From Oxytricha trifallax (Eukaryota; Ciliophora; Spirotrichea; Sporadotrichida; Oxytrichidae): 64,000 bases of DNA. Below, piece by piece: positions 1-10,469 of this stretch. Within the stretch, counting starts at the first letter, position 1. Every line of letters starts with the position of its first letter. The position numbers were made by a program, and so were the translations under genes. The notes under the pieces are model-generated. The model was not told the DNA's origin. It saw only the letters and a program-made list of their open reading frames with translations, and did not search any database. The stretch spans positions 45,870 through 109,869 of the forward strand of contig ARYC01001138.1 of assembly GCA_000711775.1 (NCBI GenBank). Direction: 5' to 3'.

Positions 1-338
1 TAATTGCTTGTTGAATTAGTGTTTAATTGCTAATTCAATCTTTCCTAGGAATTCAGTTAATCCCCTGTATTTTATAGGTTTTTCTGCATGTCATTAGAAT
101 ATAGGTGAGGATTGTTAAGTTTATGAATTTTCAAATATTTGTCTACTTCACTTGCTTTTAAAGTGCTCCCTTTACCAGCAACTTAATTATCAATTTATTT
201 TTCTAGAGCTTAGTTATTGCTGCTCCCCACTACTCAGATTGGGCTTATACTTTGGGGGTTGTTGCTATCTTCAAGGCTACTGTTACAATTAAGACTCGAA
301 TTATTTTTAAGATTGTCCCCGGGATTAGTACTTTGCAT
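1..338 (-). CDS. Unknown Q/N-rich protein, 5' part, truncated by window edge
   Basis: Product not recognised. The frame opens at ATG 338-336 (MQSTNPGDNLKNNSSLN) and runs off at base 1. It crosses one in-frame TGA, which lies inside a convincing 48-nt intron (250 down to 203: GTATAAG donor, CTAAG branch-like tract, CTCTAG acceptor). Removing the intron keeps the frame and gives a glycine-lysine-serine segment (VAGKGSTLKASEVDKYLKIH) followed by Q/N-rich sequence. TAA and TAG codons are read as Gln. It lies 121 bp downstream of, and on the same strand as, the 459-2270 gene. No family match. Confidence 0.6.
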
Positions 339-458
339 TAAATTACTAAATATTAATTATAAAAGTATCTTCCAATTCAATCTTTCAATCTTTTATAGCT
401 AATTTACCTTATAAACAAAGATAGTTATCTAATTATTAATCAATTAAAATTAATGCAT

Positions 459-2270
459 TCATTCGTAAATTCTTTATAATTTAATTAGTTATTTTATTTC
501 AAGCTTTTTAATGTGCTATATAAACCCTTCAATTAGACTGAAGTAATCAAAATTGAATTTGCTCTCAAAATCTGTATTCTGAATCAAAGTTTATTTATTC
601 TATTAACAAATTACTTTTAAGTCTACTTTGAATCTCTCCTCTACTTTCTTAAAACCATCGATCTAAGAGGTATTGCACTTAAATTATTTATGGTATTTAG
701 ATTATTATTGATGATTTTAAGTAATTTTATCTTCGAATTTTGCATCCCTCTTCCTCCTCTCTGTGTTTCTCTCAAACTTAGATTTACTAGTAGAATTATT
801 ACAATTTTGATAATGAATATTATCACTAAAACTCACTCTCTTACTTAAAAGATTGTCCTTTTAATTTTTATGGGATTTTGAACTGGTAAAGTAACTTTAT
901 TGCTGTGATTTCTATCTCGTGTTATACTTATTAAAAGAGTTTTAATTGCTTTCATCGAAATCTGATTAATTAAGTAAGTGTGAGTGTTAATCGTAGTTTT
1001 GATAAGATTTTTAATATGATCTTAGAGGCAGCATATTCTCTTAGAAATTAAGATTTCTGTCTTTTTAAGATTTTCGTGAATTTTGTGACTTTGTGGTTAC
1101 TTTTGATTAAGATTAAATACTCATGTTATTATTGCTTTACTCATGTATTTTTCTAGTTTTATCTATACGTGCTGATTTAGATTTCTATTCCACACAACTT
1201 CTTTTACTGTATTAATTACTCATATCACCTAAATCTTCATCTGAGTCCTACTCCATTTTGATTCTTATCATTTTGGTATTTTTCAATACAGATTTACTCT
1301 GTCTCTTAGTCAGTCCACCTTTCTAAGTGAATATGTTATTCAAAGCTTAAGTACAACTTCGCTTTAGATTTTGCAAAACTTTCTTGGAATTAAAATAGTA
1401 TTCTGAGATCACTGTGTTATTTGAAAGTTTCTAGATTTTATCAATTAATTCTTGGCTTTAAACCTAATCAAAAGTGAAAGGCTGGGTGTGTCCTACATTC
1501 TGATAGTATTCCAATAGGTCTAAAATCTATTTATTATTAAGTTCGAAGTAGGTTAGAATTGTTTTCCTTTAAAAACGCCTCTTGCTTTCTGAATTTAGCT
1601 CTTTTTAAGTTGTCTTTTTTATGAATGTTTTTAGAAGAGTTATTTACTCATCTTCATCAATTATTGTGAAAAATTCCGTTTACTATACAGATTGTTATAC
1701 ATGTTTATCAATTTAATTTTGATTTGAGTTTATTGTGTTAGAGAAAAAAAGATCAATCTAGCCCTGCTTACTCTAATTTTAGACATTAAAATCTTGTTAA
1801 CATTAGTTACTACCGTTTTACTTTAATATTTAATTGAGTTTAAGCTGTCTGCTCTGATCATATTTCTTCTCAAACATTTTCTTTTCGTAGACCTGCTCCT
1901 CACACACACTATCTTTTTGTTAAGTATTTTCATTTTTGCATTAATCAATCATTAAATTTAAATGATTATTTCCATCGTCAAAAGCGCTTACTTCCAAGTC
2001 TTCCTGCTGTTGATTTTTTTAAAGTTTTTCTTAATTTCCATTCGATCCATAATAGTATTAGTCATAATCACTCTGGCGGCTGAAAGTAAAGTCTTCTCCG
2101 AAATTAGCAGTATTTGAACTCTCCAATTGCAACAATTGATTTTGTTAATTATTAATGTAAAATTGCTAGTTTTAATCTATTTCTTGAAATTTAAGTTTAA
2201 ATAAATCGTTATCTTAAAATTTGTTTTAGTTCTGATCATCGATATTGTTTAAGGGTGTTTAGTTAATCAT
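459..2270 (-). CDS. Uninterrupted Q/N/S-rich protein of unknown function, 603 aa
   Basis: Product not recognised. One frame runs without a break from ATG 2270-2268 to TGA 461-459 (604 codons with stop) if TAA/TAG are Gln; there is no intron or IES. The N-terminal third is Q/N/D-rich (MINQTPLNNIDDQNQ). The middle holds a helical, acidic stretch (TEFFTIIDEDEQITLLKTFI) followed by a better-conserved-looking block ending KTILTYFELNNKQILDLLEY. The C-terminal half is basic and S/K/N/Q-rich with KRKD-type clusters, suggesting a nuclear protein. An unbroken germline locus is notable beside the IES-rich loci further on. Confidence 0.8.
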
Positions 2271-3336
2271 TGGTTATTGAATATTGCTAAAAATAGTTAA
2301 TAAATGGAATTATATAATAAGATAAATGAGGGAATATTAATTACAATGATTTGAATATTCAAATATTTTTAATAATTAATAATTCGGGGGGGGGGAGAAG
2401 TTTCCTGTTCCCTACAAAGTTTCCTGGCCACTTCTGAAGTATCATACCCTCAACATTATATTTTATATTATTTGGCTATAAAAATATTAGAAACATATAA
2501 ATTTTAATTTCAATTACTATTACTATATACTAAAAAACTTTTCATTATATATAATTTTCAAGGTTTATTATTATTCTTTGTCAAATAATAAATTAAAAAC
2601 AATATAAACTACTTGTTTTTTATCAATAATTAATGTGATTTTCATTAAATTTCGAATGAGATATCAAGGTAGAAATATGCTAGATTATAAATCACTCTGT
2701 CAAAGTTGATGATAAAATTTTTTAGAAATTTATAAAATTTACATATTTTTATGTATGGGTAAGGAAACTTCAGCCCCCGATAATTCATTTTTTATATATA
2801 AACTAATGAGTATCTCTTAATCAAATCTTTGAAATCATTAAGAAATTTTCAAAATAAATTGATTTTATTATAAAAAAGTTGGGTACTTTAAGAGAAATTT
2901 TTGATTATAATTAATTAGAGAATCAATTTAAAAAATGAAGAAAAAGATCAATTATAATAATCTCATATTATTCTAAAATAAGCTCATTAATTATCTATAT
3001 TAATAAAAACTTTATGATAAATAAAATGAAATAAATTAAATATAAGATTTCAAAAAACTATTCTTCTTCGTAATATCAAAAGAACTTGTTTTAATCTTTA
3101 AATTTTATATTGCCCTTTTTTGCAATAAACCTTTTCAATTTAATTGAAAACTACTTTGTAAGATATCAGAATCAATCTACTGACAATTAAGATGATCCCT
3201 TTGATAAATTAATATTAGTAAATAATAATTTAAATAAATTAAGAAGATTAATTACTGTAAAAACTCAGTTAAGGAAATTAAAATCAATAGCATTAAAAAT
3301 TATTAAAAACAATTTATCACCACTTTCTTTGAGTTT
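2271..3336. other. AT-rich intergenic region
   Basis: No coding frame is visible on either strand. It holds a MITE-like inverted-repeat element (2379-2788) with a ten-G run; the rest is A/T-rich spacer between two minus-strand genes. Confidence 0.6.
2379..2788. mobile_element. MITE-like element with ~30 bp imperfect terminal inverted repeats
   Basis: The left end (2382-2412) reads ATTC, ten Gs, then AGAAGTTTCCTG. The right end (2757-2785) reads GGTAAGGAAACTTCAGCCCCCGATAAT, its imperfect reverse complement. The motif AAGTTTCCTG is repeated just inside the left end. The interior is non-coding and AT-rich. The GC-rich tips stand out sharply from their surroundings. No clear target-site duplication is seen. 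Confidence 0.5.
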
Positions 3337-6078
3337 TCAGTGTCTCAAGTTGTATATAAGTTATTAAGCTTGAATAAACATATTAGCGTCTTCCCCATTG
3401 AAATTGGTGGTGTAGCTTTGTGTCTCTTTAGATTTCTCAATAATGTCCCCGTTTTAATCGATCTTTCTGGTTGTGTAGGTAAGTATGAATTCATGATTCA
3501 GAGCTGCAGAGAATGAAGATTCAATTGTTTATTAGAGTTTGCTTTTCGTAGCTTACTTCTTTTAGGTCAACACTTACTGATGAAGGAAATCGTCAACTCG
3601 CTGATGCTTTGACTTGGAAAGCTGTTCATATTACTTTGATTTAGAGAGCTGCTTTATATTACGCTTCTTGCTAGATTTAAGAATTTCTTGCTCAGATTGC
3701 TCTTCTTGCTTGATTACTACAATATTCTCCTCTGAATGTAGATCATTATGCATAGAATCCTCCATTTCCTAATCATGTTGAGATTCTTTTTCCTCTTCTT
3801 CAATTTTGACTTCAGTTTTAAGATTCAGTTCTTGAGAAATTGTCTTTTTCTTAGACGATTTGGCTTTAACTGTTGATTCATCATTCATCTCTATGTTTTA
3901 ATCTTTTTCTAGTTGATATTCACTGTCTTTAATTCTGGGCTTGAATTCCTCCTCTGATGGTTCGCTTTCCTCAGACTCTTATTCACTATCTTCGACTCTT
4001 GATCTTTTACTTTGTGTTAGAGTATTTTATATGGTAACCTGCTAGGAATCAAGTTTCTTAGGTCTGAGCTATCTCTTGCCAGTAACTTGTTCTTCTTCAA
4101 TTTTATGTTCCTATTCATTGACCACCTTTTTCTTGCTCTATTTTGCTGATTTGTCTTGGGTAACTACCTAATTATTCTGATTTTCTGTTTTGCTGATTCT
4201 TGATCTTCTCTGCTCCTGCTCATCATCGCTTGAATCACTGCATTAAGACAATCTACCCTTTTCTTTGAGTAATGTTCTGCACTTCTTACTTAATTGCTTG
4301 CCAATATCTATCAACTCATTAAGGAATTTGAACTTTCTATTGTAATAGACAGTCACATCTGCCCCTTTTCTTATAATTTGTGAGTATTTTTTCAACTCGA
4401 TGATTCTAATAGTATCAATTAGCAATGAGTTTGATAAAAGGATCTGTGTTACTCTCTTCAGCTTCTCTTCTCTTTCATTAATATAGTTAACGATTTCCTT
4501 TTTCCTGTTGATATTATCTCCAGCATTTGGCTTGTCTTTATTGATTTCATGACTGAATTGACCTAAATATTTAATGCAAAGAATAATCTTCTTATTCAAT
4601 TGATCATCAACCTCATTCTTTGCTTCCTCTGCTTATGATTCATTTTGAGGCTGACGCTTTTCCAAAGTTATACTATTATTCGAATTTTAAGTATCGTTTT
4701 AACTACTATCTTCCTTTGAATTTGAATTGTCTTGCTCTTAACTTAATCTCGCATTTTCATCTGGCTTTTTCTTTATTTAATTTTCATCTGAATCCTGCTA
4801 AACCTCTATATCTTAATCCTAATTGACTAAAGGTTGTAATTATGCATTCTTATAATTAGCTTTTTCTTCTTCCTTTGAATCGTCTTTTTACTTTGAGGTT
4901 CTAGCTCCACTTGCCTTTCTGGCACTAATACAATACATATATTCAGAATCTTCCTTAGAATCCATTTTAGATCTTCTCTTGCACATCTTTTTGGCTTTCC
5001 TCTTAATTTTGCAATCTTTTACTTTCTAAGTTAATCTCTGTGTCTTCTCCTGTTCTTAAGATTGACTCTCTTCATTTTGCTACTCTTAGATAGGTTGTTC
5101 AGGCTATTACTTTTGCTAAACTTCTTCGATTTACTTTATATTTTATTGAGATTTATCTTTGCTAGCAGAAGGTTTAATCTAAGGTCGTTCTTAAGATTAA
5201 TTTGGTAATTAGCTGTTTTTAGGGGGTCTCCCTCTTTTTCTTGCAATGTTAGCATTCTTAAATGGATTTGATGGAGTTAGGACTCTGCCATAGCTATTGC
5301 CAGTTTATGGAGAAGCCTCTTCTACCTACTAAGATTTCTTTTCTTCTAAGACTTATTCATTTTTCTCCTCTTCTTGTGATTAAGCAACTTTCTGATTAAG
5401 ATTTGGCTTTTTCACTTCGGTATCTCTCTCACTATCAGAGTCCTCTAATTTCTTTACTTTATTGGATCCCTACTTTTTACTTAGAGCTTCCAACTTGGCT
5501 GTCAATTGTTGCTACTGTTTTATCATATCCTTCATTTTTTCAGATTCCCTTAGTTCCTACTGCTTCTTTTCATATTTCTGTGCTGCAATTGAAGTAGGCT
5601 TCTTATTAGTAACATTCACGATTATTTCAGGATTCATTACTTCTTAAGTGTCTTCTTTTAGAGATTAGGATTAGCTCTTTCCTTCTGAACTTTTGCCTTG
5701 CTAGTCACTTTTTTAATCATCCTTGGATATTAATGATGAAGAATTACGCTTTTAATCACTTCTTGACATGAAAGTGTCTCTATTAATCTACGATGCACGA
5801 GTCACTCCAGGAGTTTGACTCTTTTTAACTTGTTCGCCTTGAGATTACATGCTGATTTTATCTTGAGACTATTGTACTTAATGCTATTAAGAGTTATTGT
5901 TATTTAGACGGCACTTTCTGAGAACTGAAAAGTTTGTTAAAGTTTGGAATGGCTTGCTCTTGTTGATCTTTAGAGATGTCCTTGGCTTAAGATTTGGGGG
6001 TTTATTTAGATTAAACTGGCTGGAAAGTTTATTATTTACCTAAGTAATTACTTAAGTTTTTGCTATTGGGGTGGATCA
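3337..6078 (-). CDS. AT-hook, charged chromatin-type protein with an IBD/TFIIS-like helical segment
   Basis: Probably a DNA- or chromatin-associated nuclear protein. The Gln-code frame ends at TGA 3339-3337. Near 5250 it contains ARKRGRPPKN, an AT-hook core (GRP flanked by basic residues). Between about 4600 and 4243 a helical domain (LLSNSLLIDTIRIIELKKY, then KADVTVYYNRKFKFLNEL-like spacing) resembles the LEDGF IBD/TFIIS N-terminal helical bundle; this is inference from pattern only. The remainder is very acidic and basic (SDSSDDEQEQRRSR, SEESEPSEEE). The start is uncertain: ATG 6078 opens one frame and the main frame (KPFQTLTNFSVLRKCRL) joins by an intron or IES between about 6040 and 5900. 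Confidence 0.7.
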
Positions 6079-6300
6079 TTAGATGGAGTTTAAATTTGAT
6101 ATTTTATTAAGAAATTTAGTTTTTAAATAATTTATTCTTAAAAATTTCTCACTCTAAATTTATACCCCCAAATAAGTTTTCCTTATTTTGAATATTTCAA
6201 TTTGTGATAAATTTCACTCAATCAATCAATTCTTTCATTTTTATAGATTAATTTATATTAAATAACTTATAAATTTGTATAATAAACATATAAATTAAAA

Positions 6301-7785
6301 ATGAGTAAAAATCTGATGTAAAAGCCTCAATAGTAGTAATCTAACCTCGGGAAGAGGCCTTAAACCACTCAATCACAATTGCAGTCTCAAATTCAAAAAT
6401 AGAGATAAAACCCCAATACCCCCACAGCTGCAATTAGTAGTACTAGTGCTTAGGTCAAATAAAATTCATAAGTTTTAGGGAGTGCCTCGTCTGAATATAA
6501 AATACTTAAAATTCCAATTACTAAAGATATTTATTATAAATAATTTATGTTCCTTTATTTACTACAATATAAGGCAATGATTATATATAGTGTGGTATTA
6601 TCATAATTTTAAAAACGATATAATAAAAACTTACTATATATAAAGATAAGATAGTGTTTTACTATTACAGGAGATATACTTAGAAAAGCACTGCCGAAAC
6701 TAAAAATTCAAATGTGATTGTGTCATTACCAGAAGATAGAACCATCTACGTTTGTCATTTCAACAGACCCTAATTAATTATGATTAATTTATTCACATTT
6801 GTAGTATATTTATAAGATTGACCCATTGATGAGAACTTTGTATAGAAATTCTTTGGAATGGCAGGGAAGATAAAGTAAGTGTAGATAGGCGAATATAAAA
6901 ATAAGGCCAATAACAAGAGAAAGAGAAGAACTGTCTACTTCGCTATTATCACTTTAAAATCATGAATATTTGATTTAATTAAATTAGTATAAAATATTTT
7001 TTAATAAGATCACCTACAAAAACGCATCTGATTGCTATTAATTGCTCAATTAACCTAAATTACTGCAAAATAAGGTTAATTTATTGACTAAGAAAGGCGT
7101 CAAATTCAGTGAAAACCCCTTTGCTAAGGACCCCAATTTCCTTAATGATGTATATAAATATATATTATCTGATTATTAAGAATAATAGTAGTATGATATT
7201 TAATATATTTTTAAAATTAGATAATTTGAAATGACTAGGAAGAGAGCGATGAAGCCAATGAAGAAGAGGAGGACCACAAAGCCATTATGCAAGACGGTGG
7301 TTTTACAATGGTCACAGCAGCTGCTCTTAATGAAAACACTCATGGAATCAAGGGCAAAGGTAGTGATGGAATCAGCACAGTTTTGGGTATCTCCTAAGAA
7401 GACGCAGTGGAGATTTATAAGCAGCAGATGAGAAAAATGAATATGCTGGATGAAGAAGAAGATAACCAAGACCACATAATTATTATTAACTAAGTCTTTC
7501 ACTTGTTTTTTATCTCAATGAACTATTTACATAAAGGGAAACGAATCAGATGCATCTGGAGATGGGGATGATTCAGATTCAGGGGATATGCGTCGTTTGA
7601 AGTACACCACAACCTCCAAGAAAAAGAAGGCACTTATGAATGACTTCTACAAGTTCCAAGTTAAGGACTACAAAAAACAAAAACTAGAGGAGATTAGAGA
7701 GGGATTCGAAAATGACAAGAGAAGGCTCCAGAAAATGATGCAAAAAGAACAAGAAAAAGATGTTAAAAATGCCAAAAAGGAATGA
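6301..7785 (+). CDS. RRP7: RRP7-family ribosomal RNA processing protein, interrupted by IESs
   Basis: RRP7/RRP7A is a nucleolar 40S (SSU processome) assembly factor. The Q-rich N-terminus starts at ATG 6301. Family features appear only after removing inserts: an RNP2-like strand TIYVCHFNRP joined to IDENFVQKFFGMAGKI, then YFAIITYKNASDCYQLL, an acidic linker, DGGFTMVTAAA, and the diagnostic C-terminal RRP7 helix (LMNDFYKFQVKDYKKQKLEE, FENDKRRL) ending at TGA 7785. Four IESs with pointers GACCC, ATCAC, ATGA and ACATAA are listed separately; each junction is exact and in frame. A further interruption between about 6500 and 6670 (intron and/or IES) is not resolved. Confidence 0.88.
6771..6824. 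other. IES in RRP7 gene, pointer GACCC
   Basis: GACCC occurs at 6766-6770 and again at 6820-6824. Excising 54 bp joins AAC AGA CCC to ATT GAT GAG, giving NRP-IDENF and skipping an in-frame TGA. There is no GT donor at the junction. The insert is AT-rich. Confidence 0.9.
6953..7013. other. IES in RRP7 gene, pointer ATCAC
   Basis: ATCAC is present at 6948-6952 and 7009-7013. Removing 61 bp joins GCT ATT ATC AC to C TAC AAA AAC, giving AIITYKNASD, and bypasses TGA at about 6963. The ends do not fit GT-AG. Confidence 0.9.
7197..7234. other. IES in RRP7 gene, pointer ATGA
   Basis: ATGA at 7193-7196 and 7231-7234 flank a 38-bp unit. Its removal joins QQYD to QEESDEANEEEE in frame, and the in-frame TGA at about 7226 is lost. 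Confidence 0.8.
7480..7534. other. IES in RRP7 gene, pointer ACATAA
   Basis: The six-base repeat ACATAA at 7474-7479 and 7529-7534 flanks a 55-bp unit. Excision joins NQDHI to KGNESDASGDGDD in frame, leading into the diagnostic RRP7 C-terminal helix. Confidence 0.9.
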
Positions 7786-8149
7786 GCAAAATCACATTGA
7801 GAAAATGAGAAGCTTCAATTTCAAAAATATAAGTCTCTGTTCTAGTTATTGATCAATTGGAATTTTGATAATACTAGATTGAGTGAGTGTAAGAGACCTA
7901 ATTAAGAATCACTTATTTATTTCAAGTTTTAAATTGTTGATACATTATTACAAGTAGAGGCATCAAATAAATTGCTTATTTCATTATAGATTGATGTTCC
8001 GCGTAGTAAAATTTATGTAAACGGTATTAAAACTCCATAGATAGAAATATATAATAAACTCGAATTAAATTTCTTTTGTTAACCCAATTGCCACTTCTCA
8101 TTCTCATAAGAACTCTATTGTATTGTACATTTTAGTGCATTTTATTTTT
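7786..8149. other. Intergenic region between convergent genes
   Basis: 364 bp between the stops of RRP7 (+) and the coiled-coil gene (-). No convincing frame, tRNA or repeat is seen. Confidence 0.5.
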
Positions 8150-9114
8150 TCATTTTTATTGCTTATTCATAACTTCAAAAGTGATATCATTGGCCATTCC
8201 CTCCAATTACTAAAATACAAATTGCGTGGCTTTCACAAAAGTTTCCTTTTTCTTATCAATATCCTTTATCTACTCCTCCAACTATATATATACCTATTTT
8301 TATTCATAATTTTAAATATCAAATGAACCTAAATTTATAAATTTAAACTATTTTTCTTCAGCCTCGTATTGACTCTTTTTCCTATCATATTCCAGCTATT
8401 GCTCTATATTTTTAGAGTGCAGTCTCTGTATTTCTGAAATGAGGTCGATCAGATCTAGAAATCAAAGTTATAAATTTATTTTAAATACACATTAATAAAA
8501 TGAATGATTATTGTGCTGAGAATATTTGTTGCAAAAAATGGAGAACTTCAATAAGAATAGTAGAATTAATACTTACTCTATCTAGAGACTATTGCTGAGT
8601 TGAAATCTGGATTGACAACAGTCATATCTTATTGTTAGTATTGCATGTTTGTGCTATTATGATCCATATAGGTCTACTGCTAATTATGACCCATTTGCTT
8701 GCTCAAATTAATATTTTTTAAAAAATCTTATTACAAAGGTAACAACTTAATGGTAAAAAAAGTAAGAGTCAAAATATTTACTAATTTATTTCTCAAGGTT
8801 GAGGCGTTTGTCTGATTTATGTTAAATCTAAATAAGTCTTCCTCTTGTAGTAGGAACTTTTAATGTTGTTATTACTATTATTATAATCTTAGCGAATTCT
8901 AAAATTATAAGTTATTCTCGAAAGACCTGAATTCATTGCTATCCTAATCCAGTAAGTAATTGAATTTATCAAGTTCTGACTACTCTGGAATTTATTGCAA
9001 TATTGACACTGTTTTTTATACTTTGGGTTTTGGCTTTGCTTATTAAATTGCTACATTTCCGTTTCTTATTTAATCCGCGAAATTCACATCTCTCTCATCA
9101 TCCCTATTATTCAT
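8150..9114 (-). CDS. Coiled-coil protein of unknown function
   Basis: Product not recognised. It starts at ATG 9114 with a polar Q-rich N-terminus (MNNRDDERDVNFADQIRNGN) and a poly-Q run. At about 8790 coding stops at an intron or IES and resumes near 8710 (SKQMGHNQQQTYMDHNST), where an exon ends at a GTAAGT donor near 8575. The last segment is a heptad-rich helix (LDLIDLISEIQRLHSKNIEQ; later LEEQIKDIDKKKETFV) ending QLEGMANDITFEVMNKQQK and TGA 8152-8150. A structural or basal-body role is possible but only a guess from the coiled coil. Confidence 0.7.
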
Positions 9115-9359
9115 TTTTAATTTAATTATAATTATTAATAATAATAATTTTAAAGATTTTTATAAGAAAAAATAGGCAAAAAATTATAAAGGGAAAATAT
9201 AATAAAATTTGTGAGAGAGGAGATTTTTGAAATTAATAAAAAATATGAATGAGAAAATCATAATGGAAATAAACCTAGGTAATTTTAATTCCCCTAAATT
9301 ATATAATTATAATTATTATTAATATAAATATAAAAATACTTGTAATCAAATGTTTCAAA

Positions 9360-10252
9360 TATTATCAATAATATAAGCTTACCCTTTAAGTTTAGCCTCA
9401 TTTTTAAGTTTTTATTTTTGTAATTTATATTCTAGCATTCATAAAAATAATCAATTAATTTACTTAAAACTTATAATTTATAATATATTTGATTATTTTC
9501 TACTGTAATATATTCTAAATTTATGATTAACATGTCTCCCTTCTCCAAATTTTGCTTAATTTCTTTTGGAACTCTCTCTGCAAAATTATTTATATACTTC
9601 TTCACATCAAGTTAATTTAAAATAAATATGAAAAATAGAGGGGAAAATATTAAGATATTATAAAATAATGCAAATAATTAATTTGAAAAAAATCAATCTA
9701 TTAAGGTGCTTTGAGACTTTAAGGTATGTTTGCAGCTTGACTTATCTTTCCATTCTATGATTTATTTCTATAAAAAACACAGTTATTCATGATATTTTAG
9801 GTTAAGTAAATTACTAAAGCATTTTATTTTTAATAAATGAGAATATTTGTTGTAAATTGTACTTACTACTATTATTCTTGTCGATCCAAATTTAATAGTT
9901 TACTTTAATTACTCTTAATTTCATCTATATCTTTTACTTATATTTATGTTTAAGTTTATGAATTTTACTCTATATTTTCTAAAACTAAGCTAGATCCTTT
10001 TCTAGATTATTATTCTTTAGGTATCTTTTGGAGATTATTCTATTTATTTTATTATAGATTCTAGTGCTGATTGATAAATACCTTAGAGAAGCTGGTATGG
10101 GATTGTGACAATTAATTAATATTTGCATTTGGATTGACCTGTTCTTGTAATAAAGGGGATTCGTTAAAGAATTTATGAGAGCTTTAGTCTGTCAGTGAGA
10201 GAGGGTTCTGGAATGAATGGTGGGAAGATTCCTCATGGAGATATTCGTTCAT
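9360..10252 (-). CDS. Q/N-rich protein with C-terminal helical domain, unknown
   Basis: Product not recognised. ATG 10252-10250 opens a Gln-code frame (MNEYLHEESSHHSFQNPL) continuing as a Q/N/S-rich segment with a poly-Q tract near 9865. After AT-rich interruptions a second coding piece at 9610-9385 reads YINNFAERVPKEIKQNLEKG, then DMLIINLEYITVENNQIYYK and KLIDYFYECQN, an ordered helical domain. It ends at what looks like an intron donor (GGGTAAGC, about 9383). The final exon and stop were not located, so the low-coordinate end is approximate. Confidence 0.55.
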
Positions 10253-10469
10253 TTAATTTACAATTTGTTGATTAAATTAATAATTATAAAAAGGGGGCTG
10301 TGTGTAAGAGTTTTAAGATCTTTCATTTTAAAGATCATACTCCCTCCCCAAAAAATTATAACTAAGAATCTATTAATCTCAATTTAATTAAGTCAAAGGA
10401 TTTTTAACAGAGACATTTCATTAATTAAATTAAGAATATTCGAAATAGAGACAAATATTGTCTTGGGTT

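Noticed and set aside
7200..7502. Minus-strand 100-codon frame MKDLVNNNYVVLVIFFFIQH
   Set aside because: It is the antisense shadow of the RRP7 acidic segment, and its hydrophobicity comes from complementing acidic codons.
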